In this document: in pieces, positions 28,480-38,018 of the stretch
How positions within the stretch are numbered: the first letter of the stretch is position 1
How the letters are laid out: each line of letters begins with the position of its first letter
DNA from: Terriglobia bacterium
Lineage (GTDB): Bacteria; Acidobacteriota; Terriglobia; Bryobacterales; Bryobacteraceae
NCBI GenBank assembly: GCA_020073305.1
Contig: JAIQFK010000013.1
Location: 1-64,000 of the forward strand
DNA: 64,000 bases
Reading direction: 5' to 3'
Made by a program: the position numbers and the translations under genes
The notes under the pieces: generated by a model
What the model saw: only the letters and a program-made list of their open reading frames with translations
The model's database searches: none
What the model was told of the DNA's origin: nothing

Positions 28480-30687
28480 TTACTCTACTCGCTCCAACAA
28501 AACCGACGTGCTGTCGTAATCGCCTGTCAGAAGCAGGTTCAGGCCATGGTTCTGCAAATAAGCTCCGCTCGCCGTTTCGAGCTTCTCAACCAGCTTGCTG
28601 CCGTCGAGCGCTCTCACGCGATACACGGCGCGCTCGTCTAGGCCGCGCAGCCGGATCGTGGGAGTGGGCCGGCCGTATTGCTGCGCTCGTAAGAAAGCGA
28701 ACAGAACCGACTGTTTTCCGTCTTCTGAGACGTACTGATTCGCCGTCAGATCTCCAGCGCGCGGCGAGAACAGCCGGTAGAGCCTGCCTTGTTCCACCGT
28801 GCCTCGAATGGTCTTGTAGTAGGCGATCATCTGCGTGGCCAGGGCAAAGTCGGCGTTCGTCCACTTGTTGAGATTGTTCCCGATGCCGAGCGAGCCCATC
28901 ATCGCCACCAGGAACCTGTACTGTAACGGCGTGCTGCGGCCGTTGTAGTTGGGAACGTCAGTGACCCAGGCCATCATCACCTGCGCTGGGTACGGGTAGC
29001 TGAAGCCCTCTTGAATGCGCAGCCGGTCAAAGGCTTCCGTGTTGTCCGAGGTCCAGGCTTCGTCCACTCGCTTCATGATGCCCAGATCCACGCGCCCTCC
29101 GCCGCCGGAGCAGGATTCGATTTCGAGCTTGGGATGCTTGGCACGGAGCCGGTCGATAATCTCGTAGAGATTGCTGACATACTTCACCCAGATCTTCTTC
29201 TCGTTGGCAGGACCGGCTTCCGGCCAGCCTGGTTCGGAGAAGTTGCGGTTCATGTCCCATTTCAAGAACGCAATGTTGTTTTCCGTGACGAGATTGTCCA
29301 GCCACGCAAACGTGTACTCTTTCACGTCCTCCCGAGCCATGTTCAGCACCAACTGGTTGCGGGCCTCGGTCCGTGGCCGCCCGGGAAAATTCATGGCCCA
29401 ATCGGGATGTTTTCGATATAGATCGCTGTTGGGATTTACCATCTCCGGCTCCACCCAAAGCCCGAAGTCCATGCCAAGGCTGTTGACGTACCGGATCAGC
29501 GGCTGCAAACCATTCGGGAACTTTTTCGGGTTGACGTACCAGTCGCCTAACCCGGCGTGGTCGTCGTTGCGCGCGCCAAACCAGCCATCGTCCATCACGA
29601 AGCGCTCGATGCCGATCCTTGCGGCCTTCTCGGCGAGTGCTTTTTGTCCGGGTTCGTCCACGTTGAATTCCGTGGCTTCCCAGGAGTTGTAAAGCACGGG
29701 CCGGGGCTTTGCCGAAAGCCCGCCAGGGAGGATGAACTCCCGCGCGAAGCGATGCAGCATCCGCGAGGCTTCACCGAAACCGTGGCTGGTAAAGCCGCCA
29801 TAGAAAGGCGGAGTTTCGAGTCGCTCGCCCGGATTGATTGGATACGCAAAGTCAAACGTGTTGTATCCGCCGGTAACCCTCACCTGCTGGTGCGGAGTCT
29901 GTTCAATGCTGAACCTCCAGGACCCGCTCCAGCCAAGGGCTCCGAACCACACCGGGCCGTGCTCCTGATCGGAGCCGTTGCCTTCGGGTGCGTCGATGGC
30001 AAACCACGGATTCGTTTGATGGCTGGTAGTCCCGCGCCGGCTTTCCAATATCTTCAGCCCGGGATGGATGTCCTCCTGGACAAGCTGCGTTTCTCCCGCC
30101 CAGCGGCCGTTCAAATAACTCAGCCGGTAACCATCACCCGGCGGCAGATACCACGTGCCGGCCTGCGCGCTTTCGATCGTGATAGGCTGCGACGTCCTAT
30201 TCTCGACGACCGCATGCTTCTCGATGATCCCCGCGCCCGGGTATACACGGTAGTGGAGGTGGGCGAACAAATCGTATTGGATGTCTTTCGTCACCACCTC
30301 GAGCCTGTCGCCATGAATTTCATGGCTGACATAACGGAGAACCAGATCGCGGTTCCCGTCCTGGAGAGTCACTTTGAGACAGGGCTCGGTGTACATGTTG
30401 CTTCCCCAGCCCGCATACTCGCCCGGTGTGGTGCTGGCCACGCCATCGAACGAAGACCACTCGCCCAGCGAGTGGTCAGCCGCCAGGTCCGCGTCGCGCC
30501 ACAGCCTCTTGCCCCAATACATATGCTGAAGCTGGTTTCGTTCGTTCACCCCAAATACGTAGCTCGTAGTATTCGTGTCGAGGACCCACAGCTTCTTTTC
30601 CGCGAGATATCGAATGGGCTCTTGCCCGAAAACAGAGGCGCACAGCGCAAGGCTCAGAACGGCAGAGACACAACAGCGGTTGATCAC
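28480..30687 (-). CDS. Secreted GH36 alpha-galactosidase
   Basis: A 735-residue protein with a signal peptide (cleavage near CASVFG). The N-terminal beta-supersandwich is followed by a TIM barrel. FLKWDMNR places the nucleophile at Asp478 and WTSDNT the acid/base at Asp548; [12 protein letters not shown] is the substrate loop of GH36. The enzyme should release alpha-galactose from raffinose-type oligosaccharides or galactomannan in the periplasm or outside. It is divergent from the DUF5107-TPR gene, with an 87-nt gap for both promoters. Confidence 0.92.
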   Translation of the reverse strand: MINRCCVSAVLSLALCASVFGQEPIRYLAEKKLWVLDTNTTSYVFGVNERNQLQHMYWGKRLWRDADLAADHSLGEWSSFDGVASTTPGEYAGWGSNMYTEPCLKVTLQDGNRDLVLRYVSHEIHGDRLEVVTKDIQYDLFAHLHYRVYPGAGIIEKHAVVENRTSQPITIESAQAGTWYLPPGDGYRLSYLNGRWAGETQLVQEDIHPGLKILESRRGTTSHQTNPWFAIDAPEGNGSDQEHGPVWFGALGWSGSWRFSIEQTPHQQVRVTGGYNTFDFAYPINPGERLETPPFYGGFTSHGFGEASRMLHRFAREFILPGGLSAKPRPVLYNSWEATEFNVDEPGQKALAEKAARIGIERFVMDDGWFGARNDDHAGLGDWYVNPKKFPNGLQPLIRYVNSLGMDFGLWVEPEMVNPNSDLYRKHPDWAMNFPGRPRTEARNQLVLNMAREDVKEYTFAWLDNLVTENNIAFLKWDMNRNFSEPGWPEAGPANEKKIWVKYVSNLYEIIDRLRAKHPKLEIESCSGGGGRVDLGIMKRVDEAWTSDNTEAFDRLRIQEGFSYPYPAQVMMAWVTDVPNYNGRSTPLQYRFLVAMMGSLGIGNNLNKWTNADFALATQMIAYYKTIRGTVEQGRLYRLFSPRAGDLTANQYVSEDGKQSVLFAFLRAQQYGRPTPTIRLRGLDERAVYRVRALDGSKLVEKLETASGAYLQNHGLNLLLTGDYDSTSVLLERVE

Positions 30688-30774
30688 GGGACCATGATAT
30701 TGCAGTTCAACGCAGGGCTGTGGACCTAGAGGCCCGCAACTCGGATTACGATGAAAGGCGTAGGAGCGTACACA

Positions 30775-33700
30775 ATGCCGAGTCGCCGCTGGGCCGTCGT
30801 CCTTGCTTTATCCCTGATATTCGCCGGAGTCAGTTCGGGCGCGCGCGTCTGGGAAGCGCCGCTGGTCATCCCCACGTACGAGTTAGGCCCGCCCGATCCG
30901 AATCCGGCGTTACTGGATGCCGGCGGACGCCGCCCCATCTACCCGTATCCTGCGCTGGATTCGCTGACCAATCACCGGATCGAGAAAACCTACAAAGCGG
31001 TTTACCTCGAGAACGAGTACCTGAAGGTGACGGTGCTGCCCGAAATCGGCGGGCACCTGTACGCGATCTTCGACAAGACGGCGAATCGCGACGTCCTGTA
31101 CACCAACCATGCGATGAAGTACGGACTGGTCGCCATCCGCGGCGCCTGGGTTTCGGGCGGCATTGAGTGGAACTTTCCCGATGGCCATACCGTCACCACT
31201 GTCTCGCCCGTCGACTACGCCATGCGCACCGAAGCGGATGGATCGGCATCCGTGACCGTGGGCGACACCGAGCGTGTGCAGCGCATGCAATGGGCGGTGA
31301 CCATCCGGCTGCGACCGGGCCGCAAGGTGGTTGAGACCGAGGTCATCCTCAACAACCGGCGCGATGTCCCGGGCCGCTACTGGTTTTGGGCCACTGCGGC
31401 CGCGCACGCCGCCGACGATCTGCGCTTCGTTTATCCCATGCGCGAAGCCTACCCGCACATGTTCTGGCCGGTTTTTTCGTTTCCCGTCGAGAAAGGTGTA
31501 GACGTCAGCACCTATCGCGAAGTGCCCAACCCGTTATCGCTCTTCGCCCGGAATTCGAAGCGCGATTTCATGGGTGTGTATTACGAGAAGTCGGACTGGG
31601 GTGTGGTGCACGTGGCGGATCACCGCCAAGTGCCTGGCAAGAAGACCTGGACCTGGGGCAACGACGATGCTGGCAAAATCTGGATCGAGAAGCTCACCGA
31701 GAAAGACGGCCAGTACGTGGAATTTCAGGCGGGACGCTATGAAACCCAGATGGAGCATGAGTTTCTGGCCCCGCACCGCGTGGAGCACTTCGTCGAGCAC
31801 TGGTATCCGGTGAACGGCTTGGGGGGTGGATTCAGTGAGGCTACTCCGGATGCGGCGCTGCGCGTGAAGCGCGACGGCAGCCAGTTGGAAGTTGCGGTCA
31901 ATGTCAACGCTGTTTTCGAAGATGCCGAACTGAAGGTGGAATCCGAAGGTCAGGAAATTGCCGCCAGGCGTGTAAATCTGAACCCGGCCCAGGCCTTTCG
32001 TGCTCCTTTCCCGCTTCCTGCGGAAGTTGGCGTGCGGCCAGTCACGGTTCGGCTGGCGGACAAAGCAGGCCGCGAGTTGGTTGCTTACCGCACGGATATT
32101 CCAGTAGACGGAAATCCCGAATTTCGCCCAGCTACCCGGCCGCATCCGGATGCAGCGGCGCCGGGAAGCGCGGAGCAGTCTTATGTGGAAGGTCTTGCTG
32201 CCGATAAGAAGAGCAACGAACCCACCGCTCGCGCGGCCTACCTGGAGGCGTTGCGGCGCGATCCGGGATTCGCTCCGGCGCACATCGCTCTTGGCCTGTC
32301 GTTCTATCGAACGGGCGAATACGATCAGGCAGCCGATCACCTGGCGGCCGCTCTTGCCCGGAATCCCGATGCCGGCGATGCGCATTACTACCTGGGCCTG
32401 ACGCGGTGGGCGCAGCAGCAGGCTCTCGCCGCCGCCGACCAGTTGCTGTGGAACGTGCGTTCAGGGTACCGCGAGCCGGCGGCTCGTTATGTACTGGGCG
32501 CGATGGCGCTCGACCACGGGAAAGCGCAGGAAGCCGTCGAACATCTCACCCAGGCCGCCCTGCTCGATCCTCGCGATTTGAAGGCCCGCACCTTGCTGGC
32601 CATGGCGGAGCGTGTGGCCGGGAAACTGGACGACGCGCAGGCACATGTCGATGCCGTCGTCAGGGAGGTGCCAATCGACTACCTCGCCCTGAGCGAACAA
32701 TACCTCATCGATAAGAACCGTGGCCGCGACACGGAAGCCGCGCGTGCGCACCAGGAACTGTGGCGGCTCCTCGACCGTGAACCGGACTCCGTCCTCGAGT
32801 TGGCCTTCGACTATTCTGCCCTGGGCCGCAACAACGAGGCGATTGAAGTTCTGGACGAAGCGGTGCAACGAGGCCAGAAGTACCCGATGCTGCACTATGC
32901 CCTGGGCTACTTCTGCGGCAGGCACAAAAACGACCCGCGCGCAGCGAGCGAATACGCATGGGGCGCGAAGGGCGATCCCGCTTTCGTGTTCCCGCACCGG
33001 GTGGAAGAGATCGCCGTGCTGCGCGCAGCGGTGGACAAGAATCCTCAGGATGGCCGGGCCTTCTATTATCTGGGAAACGCACTGGCTTCGAAGTATCGCA
33101 ACGCAGAGGCGCTCGAAGCGTGGCGCGCTGCCGTGCGCCTGGACCCCTCAAACGCTGTGGCTCACCGCAACTTGGCGCGGGTGCTCCGGACGAACGACCA
33201 AAAGGAAGCGGTGGCGGAATATGAGCGCGCGATACAAGCCGCTCCGGAGGAATTTCATCTGTATGTCGAGTTGGGCGAAATCGTGTCCCCCAGCCGCGCA
33301 GTCTCGCTGTTCGAGGGTGCGCCGGCCGGCGTGCGGTCGCTGCCGGCAGTTCTGTCGTCGTTGGCCGCTGCTTTGGTCGCAGATGGCCGGTTTACGGAAG
33401 CGGCCAGCCTGTTGGAAAAGACCGAGTTCGTTTCGGGCGAAGGAGAGACGAGTGTGCTGCAAACCTTTCGCAAGGCGCACCTCGGGCTGGCGCGGCAGCA
33501 TCAGCAGGCGGGTCGCCACTCGCAGGCGGCGGACGAATTCCTGCGCGCGACCGAATATCCCCACAATCTCGGCGTGGGCCGTCCCGCCATGGAATCGCAG
33601 GCTCGCGAATATGTGGAGGCTGCGCGCGAACTCGAGGCGGCCGGCAAACGGAAGGAGGCAGAGGCGTTCTGGCGCCGCGCCGCTGAAGAGCCTCTCCATT

Positions 33701-34002
33701 CACCCACCGAGCCGGGCGAACCTTGGTCGGAGCACTACTACTTCAAGGCGTTCGCGCTCGATCATATGAACCACAGGGAGGAAGCCCGAGCGCTCTATTC
33801 GCGCCTGGCCGCGCTGCACGATGATCGGCAGATGCTGGCGGGCGAACCCGACCCTCCGAAGGGCGCAATCCGCTACCTGCTGGCCGGTCTCGGCCTCGAA
33901 GCGCTGGGGCAATCGAGCGAGGCGCGGTTCGCCCTAGAGCGCACGCTCGCGCTCGACCCGAACAACGAACTCGCGAAAACGGCCTTGCAGGAGTTGAAAT
34001 AG
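30775..34002 (+). CDS. Exported DUF5107 protein with C-terminal TPR repeats
   Basis: A 1075-residue exported protein. The ATG at 30775 is preferred over 30751 because AGGAG lies 8 nt upstream and the signal peptide (MPSRRWAVVLALSLIFAG) then begins at residue 1. About residues 40-350 form the DUF5107 beta-sandwich, marked by LPEIGGHLYAIFDKTANRDV and GGIEWNFPDGH, resembling galactose-mutarotase-like folds that bind sugars. From about 460 to the end there are many tetratricopeptide repeats, as in LGLSFYRTGEYDQAADHL. Such proteins often sit by glycosidase genes. Here an alpha-galactosidase is divergent, so a role in oligosaccharide handling is inferred. Confidence 0.82.
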   Translation: MPSRRWAVVLALSLIFAGVSSGARVWEAPLVIPTYELGPPDPNPALLDAGGRRPIYPYPALDSLTNHRIEKTYKAVYLENEYLKVTVLPEIGGHLYAIFDKTANRDVLYTNHAMKYGLVAIRGAWVSGGIEWNFPDGHTVTTVSPVDYAMRTEADGSASVTVGDTERVQRMQWAVTIRLRPGRKVVETEVILNNRRDVPGRYWFWATAAAHAADDLRFVYPMREAYPHMFWPVFSFPVEKGVDVSTYREVPNPLSLFARNSKRDFMGVYYEKSDWGVVHVADHRQVPGKKTWTWGNDDAGKIWIEKLTEKDGQYVEFQAGRYETQMEHEFLAPHRVEHFVEHWYPVNGLGGGFSEATPDAALRVKRDGSQLEVAVNVNAVFEDAELKVESEGQEIAARRVNLNPAQAFRAPFPLPAEVGVRPVTVRLADKAGRELVAYRTDIPVDGNPEFRPATRPHPDAAAPGSAEQSYVEGLAADKKSNEPTARAAYLEALRRDPGFAPAHIALGLSFYRTGEYDQAADHLAAALARNPDAGDAHYYLGLTRWAQQQALAAADQLLWNVRSGYREPAARYVLGAMALDHGKAQEAVEHLTQAALLDPRDLKARTLLAMAERVAGKLDDAQAHVDAVVREVPIDYLALSEQYLIDKNRGRDTEAARAHQELWRLLDREPDSVLELAFDYSALGRNNEAIEVLDEAVQRGQKYPMLHYALGYFCGRHKNDPRAASEYAWGAKGDPAFVFPHRVEEIAVLRAAVDKNPQDGRAFYYLGNALASKYRNAEALEAWRAAVRLDPSNAVAHRNLARVLRTNDQKEAVAEYERAIQAAPEEFHLYVELGEIVSPSRAVSLFEGAPAGVRSLPAVLSSLAAALVADGRFTEAASLLEKTEFVSGEGETSVLQTFRKAHLGLARQHQQAGRHSQAADEFLRATEYPHNLGVGRPAMESQAREYVEAARELEAAGKRKEAEAFWRRAAEEPLHSPTEPGEPWSEHYYFKAFALDHMNHREEARALYSRLAALHDDRQMLAGEPDPPKGAIRYLLAGLGLEALGQSSEARFALERTLALDPNNELAKTALQELK

Positions 34003-34010
34003 GGCCGGCG

Positions 34011-35363
34011 CTACTGCCGCTCTGCCTGCGCCGGCTTTCCCGCGGCTGTCGCCGGCAGAATGTACTCGAACCAGCCGTCCATCATCTCCTCGGTGCTCGG
34101 TTCGCCCCAACGAATCGTTTTCGATGGATCCGGATTGTACTTGTTGTTAGGCGAATTGTCGAAGTGCGCGGTGATGATGATCTTGGTGCCCTTCTCAATC
34201 GCTACCGGCTGATTCAACTGATATTCGGTCTGCCAGTTGAAGTCATATTTAGGCACGGAAAATAGTGTCTCGCGCCGCCCGTCTGTATGGACCGCCTCGA
34301 ACTTCATGTCCTTCCCCCGCAGGTGCATGTGCGCGGTGTAGGACATCAGTTCGGCGTCTTTGGGAAAAACATAGCAAGCCGTCACTTCGTGATTTGGATC
34401 GCCCGCCGGAATGCGGAACAGGTAATTGGAGATGTCCACGCGGCGCAGTCGCTGTCTCGGGGGCTCCTTGGCAAACACCAGCGCAACGCTCGTGCGGTCC
34501 GTCTCATCGGCCTTAATCGAGCGGGAATTGTAGTGGATTTGAAAGCCCAGGCTCGACCCGGCCGGAATCAGCCTCGCGTATCCTTCGGGGAAAATGTCGG
34601 GATCTTTGCCCGGCAAGTAAGATCCAAGCATAGTGTGGCTTTCGCTGGGATGCCTTCCCGGCCAGTTGCCGCCGTCCACTGACGAGCAGCCATCGTCCAG
34701 CACCGGCATGACCGGGTTGATGTGATGCACCTGCCCATCTTCGATCGTAAAGTTGTCTTTCTCTTCCTTGTCAACCTTGGCGTCATTCGCCGCCTTCGGC
34801 TTTGGCGGCTCTTGCAGGAACACGTGCGCATGATGCACAACGCGGCGGTTCTCCGGACGGAGTTCGACCGCCGTCACCCAAGTGTCTTCTTTGAAGTTGG
34901 TGGGCACGGTGAAGTACAGGTACGCGTCCGGCGAATTCGCCTTGACCACGTAGCTTTTGGGAATCGGAATCACGACGTCCGGGTTGCCGATCTTCCATCC
35001 GTCCGGGAACTGGGGCGCTGGCGGTACATCTTTGGGATCCCCCTGCCTGGTGCCGCCGTCGACCCATGCCTTGATGGTTTCGATCTCCGTTTGCGTCAGC
35101 CGCCGGTCGTTGGAGAACTGGCCGTAATGCGGATCGGCGTGCCAGGGCGGCATCTGCCCGGTTAGCACCGCCTCCCGGATCGCTCTCGCCCACGGTCGCG
35201 CGTCCTCATACGTCACCAGCGACATCGGAGCGATATCGTTGGCGTGGTGGCAACTGACGCAGCGCTTGTAGAGAATCGGGGCTACGTCGCGGCTGAAGTT
35301 AACTTCGTTTGCGGCGGTCAGGCCTGTGCAGGACAGAACCAACAACGCAATTCCCAATTTCAT
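34011..35363 (-). CDS. Exported cytochrome c / copper ascorbate-dependent monooxygenase-like protein
   Basis: A 450-residue exported protein. After the signal peptide comes a short haem domain with CVSCHH (Cys35, Cys38, His39) and MPPWHAD as a likely distal ligand region. The rest resembles the two-domain peptidylglycine/dopamine monooxygenase fold. HHAHV (177-181) and QIHYN (276-280) fit the first copper site. AHMHLRG (344-350) and STEEMM near the C-terminus fit the His-x-His plus Met second site. If active it would hydroxylate or oxidise a periplasmic substrate, possibly fed electrons by its own haem. The substrate is unknown. Confidence 0.75.
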   Translation of the reverse strand: MKLGIALLVLSCTGLTAANEVNFSRDVAPILYKRCVSCHHANDIAPMSLVTYEDARPWARAIREAVLTGQMPPWHADPHYGQFSNDRRLTQTEIETIKAWVDGGTRQGDPKDVPPAPQFPDGWKIGNPDVVIPIPKSYVVKANSPDAYLYFTVPTNFKEDTWVTAVELRPENRRVVHHAHVFLQEPPKPKAANDAKVDKEEKDNFTIEDGQVHHINPVMPVLDDGCSSVDGGNWPGRHPSESHTMLGSYLPGKDPDIFPEGYARLIPAGSSLGFQIHYNSRSIKADETDRTSVALVFAKEPPRQRLRRVDISNYLFRIPAGDPNHEVTACYVFPKDAELMSYTAHMHLRGKDMKFEAVHTDGRRETLFSVPKYDFNWQTEYQLNQPVAIEKGTKIIITAHFDNSPNNKYNPDPSKTIRWGEPSTEEMMDGWFEYILPATAAGKPAQAERQ

Positions 35364-35441
35364 GCCATCATCTCAATCGGCGCCTCAACCTGTTCATCAT
35401 CGCAAGATAGAGCGCCACGCGCATCTGTGTCTAAGGTCTGG

Positions 35442-35495
35442 TTGACTTCATCTATTCAGGTCTGAAAATATAAAATAGAATCAGATCCGGGAGGG
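35442..35495 (+). promoter_or_regulatory. Candidate promoter and ribosome site of the ADOP permease
   Basis: TTGACT at 35442-35447 is a good -35. Two AT-rich -10 candidates follow, TATAAA at 35469-35474 (21-nt spacer, too long) and TAGAAT at 35476-35481. The spacing is not ideal for either, so the exact promoter is uncertain. GGAGGG at 35490-35495 is a strong ribosome site before ATG 35499. Confidence 0.3.
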
Positions 35496-35498
35496 CCG

Positions 35499-37883
35499 AT
35501 GCGCAAGGACCTTACCTACGCCTTTCGAAATATGGCCGGAAATCCGGGTGTTTTCGCCGTCGCCGTGCTCACGCTTGCTCTCGGCATTGGCGCTAACACA
35601 GCCATGTTTAGTGTCATTCAAGCCGTCTTGCTCCGCCCTCTCCCGTTCCGGGAACCGGACCGGCTGGTCACCATCTTCGCCGGCATCCCGCACCTCAACA
35701 TTTCGGGCGCCTTCGTTGAATACAACACTTTTGGCGAGTGGTGGCGGGACCGCAGTCGGTCGTTCGAATCCATGGTCGCTTATACGCCGGCACCGGCCAG
35801 CCTGACGGCCGGTGACCAACCGCAGCGCGTCCTGATGTACCGCGTCAGCGGCCGCTATCTCACGGTCATTGGCACCAGCCCGGCGATTGGCCGCGACTTT
35901 TTGCCCGAGGAAGACCGTCCCGGTGCGCCACGCGTGGCCATCCTCAGTGACGGGCTGTGGAAACGGCGCTTCGGTGGCAATCGCGGTGTGCTCGGCCGTC
36001 CGATCGTGCTCGACAAGAACGCCTACACCGTCGTCGGCGTTTTGTCGCCTGATTTCGATCTGGACCCCGCTGACGTGCTGACTCCGATCGCCCAGAGCAC
36101 AGCGCGCGCCCCGGATATGCCCTCTGTCGGCACGTACGCCCGCCTCAAGCGCGGGGTGTCGGTCGAGACGGCCCAGGCAGAGATCGACGGTCTCTGCCGC
36201 GGCTGGGTGCAACAGTACCACTATCCGAAGGATTGGGGCGCTCGCGTCTGGCGCATGCGCGACCACATGGTGCGCAATGTTCGTTCGAGCATCGTGGTGC
36301 TTGCGGTCGCGGTCGGCCTGGTGTTGCTCATCGCCTGCGCCAATGTCGCCAACCTGCTGCTGGCGCGTGCCGGCGCCCGCCAACGGGAGATTGCGATCCG
36401 CAGCGCCCTGGGCGCGGGCCGAAAACGGATCATCCGCCAGTTGCTCACTGAAAGTGTGCTGCTCGGAACCGTGGCCGCTGGTTTCGGGCTGCTGCTCGCG
36501 TGGGCCTCGACGCGTGCCATCATCGCCGCCGATGTCCCCGTGCCGTTCTCTCAAAAGGTGTTCGTGGATGTGCCCGTCCTCTGCTTTACAGTCGTTGCCA
36601 CGCTGCTGACAACGGTGTTGTTCGGCCTGGCGCCGGCGCTCGCGGCTGCGCACCCCGGGATCGCCGAATACTTGAAAGAGGGTGGCCGCGGTGGCGGTGA
36701 GGGCCTTCGCCGCAGCCGTTTCCGCGCTGCGCTGGTGGTCGCCGAGGTGGCTCTGGCGCTTCTGCTCGTGATTGGCGCAACGCTTACGATCCGCAGCCTG
36801 GCCCGGCTTCAGGCCGTCAACCCGGGCTTCAATTCCGAGGGAGTCCTCACGGCGGACCTTATGCTGCCTGAATCGGGTTATGCCGAACCCGCTCGCCGCG
36901 TGAACTTCTTTAAGATGCTGCTGGAGCGCGCTCAGGCGATTCCCGGCGTGAAGGCGGCCGGTATGGTGTCACATCTTCCGTTCAGCGGGTCGAAAAGCGG
37001 CAACGATATTGTGGCCCAGGGCGCACCTCCGCCCCAGTCTGGCGATCGGCTGATTGCCTTCGTGCGGACCGTCGATGCAGGGTATTTCTCTACCATTCAG
37101 GTGCGCCTGCTACGCGGCCGCTTCTTCACCTCGCACGACTCCTCCGGTCCCCCGGTCGCGATCATTAACGAAACCCTGGCGCGGCGCTGCTGGCCCAATC
37201 AAGACCCGGTGGGCAAGCGCTTCGGTAACGGACGGGGGGATTCGTGGCTCACCGTAGTCGGTGTCATCGCCGACATGCGCAACACGTCTCTCGCCGACGA
37301 ACCCGATCTCGAGTATTACCTTCCTTACGCGCTGCACCCTGAAGAGGCGATGTCTCTCGCCGTGCGCACCACGCTCGATCCGCTGCGCCTGGCATCCTCC
37401 GTCCGCGCGGCTGTCGGCGAACTCGACAAGGATCTGCCGGTGTCGGATGTCGCAACGCTGGCGAACAGCATTTCACATTCGACCAGTTCCCGCCGGTTCT
37501 CGACCACGCTCCTCGGCATTTTCGCGCTGCTCGCGCTGCTACTTGCCTCCGTGGGCATCTACGGGGTCATCTCCTACTCGGTCACGCGACGCACCCACGA
37601 AATCGGGGTCCGCCTTGCCTTGGGGGCTGCTCCAGGCCGTATCGCGACGATTGTTGTCGGACGGGCCTTGTTGCTCGGCGCTATTGGCGTCGCGATCGGC
37701 ATCGCGGGCAGCCTCGCGCTGACGCGCCTGCTCCGCAGCACACTCTACGGCGTGAGCGCCACCGATCCGGCCACCTTCGCAGCCGCATCACTGTTCTTGC
37801 TCGCCGTTTCTGCCGTGGCCGCTTACCTTCCGGCTCGACGCGCCGCTAGCGTCGATCCAATGGTGGCCCTGCACCACGAGTAG
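35499..37883 (+). CDS. ADOP-type ABC transporter permease (MacB/FtsX-like, duplicated)
   Basis: A 794-residue permease made of two MacB-like halves: N-terminal helix, periplasmic core, FtsX helices, then a second core and FtsX set. The start MRKDLTYAFRNMAGNPG with LALGIGANTAMFSVI is the acidobacterial duplicated-orphan-permease signature. FtsX regions have CANVANLLLARAGARQREIA and RRTHEIGVRLALGAAPGR. No ATPase gene is adjacent, as usual for this family, and no PadR-type regulator is next to it. The substrate is unknown; mechanotransmission or export of peptides or toxic compounds is likely. Confidence 0.92.
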   Translation: MRKDLTYAFRNMAGNPGVFAVAVLTLALGIGANTAMFSVIQAVLLRPLPFREPDRLVTIFAGIPHLNISGAFVEYNTFGEWWRDRSRSFESMVAYTPAPASLTAGDQPQRVLMYRVSGRYLTVIGTSPAIGRDFLPEEDRPGAPRVAILSDGLWKRRFGGNRGVLGRPIVLDKNAYTVVGVLSPDFDLDPADVLTPIAQSTARAPDMPSVGTYARLKRGVSVETAQAEIDGLCRGWVQQYHYPKDWGARVWRMRDHMVRNVRSSIVVLAVAVGLVLLIACANVANLLLARAGARQREIAIRSALGAGRKRIIRQLLTESVLLGTVAAGFGLLLAWASTRAIIAADVPVPFSQKVFVDVPVLCFTVVATLLTTVLFGLAPALAAAHPGIAEYLKEGGRGGGEGLRRSRFRAALVVAEVALALLLVIGATLTIRSLARLQAVNPGFNSEGVLTADLMLPESGYAEPARRVNFFKMLLERAQAIPGVKAAGMVSHLPFSGSKSGNDIVAQGAPPPQSGDRLIAFVRTVDAGYFSTIQVRLLRGRFFTSHDSSGPPVAIINETLARRCWPNQDPVGKRFGNGRGDSWLTVVGVIADMRNTSLADEPDLEYYLPYALHPEEAMSLAVRTTLDPLRLASSVRAAVGELDKDLPVSDVATLANSISHSTSSRRFSTTLLGIFALLALLLASVGIYGVISYSVTRRTHEIGVRLALGAAPGRIATIVVGRALLLGAIGVAIGIAGSLALTRLLRSTLYGVSATDPATFAAASLFLLAVSAVAAYLPARRAASVDPMVALHHE

Positions 37884-38018
37884 CTGTCCCAACGCCCGGC
37901 GCGCTATGAGCCGAAAACAACTACCTTGTAGCGGATTTCGTCGGGGTGGCGACCGGCGGCCCCCGTTTTCGGGAATGTCATCATGGGGCGCCGACTTGCT
38001 TCGATCCAAACCACAGGA

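Noticed and set aside
37884-38018. Short 39-codon plus-strand frame between the ADOP permease and the TIGR03437 gene
   Set aside because: No ribosome site, no recognisable protein features, Arg/Pro-rich as expected for chance GC-rich sequence.
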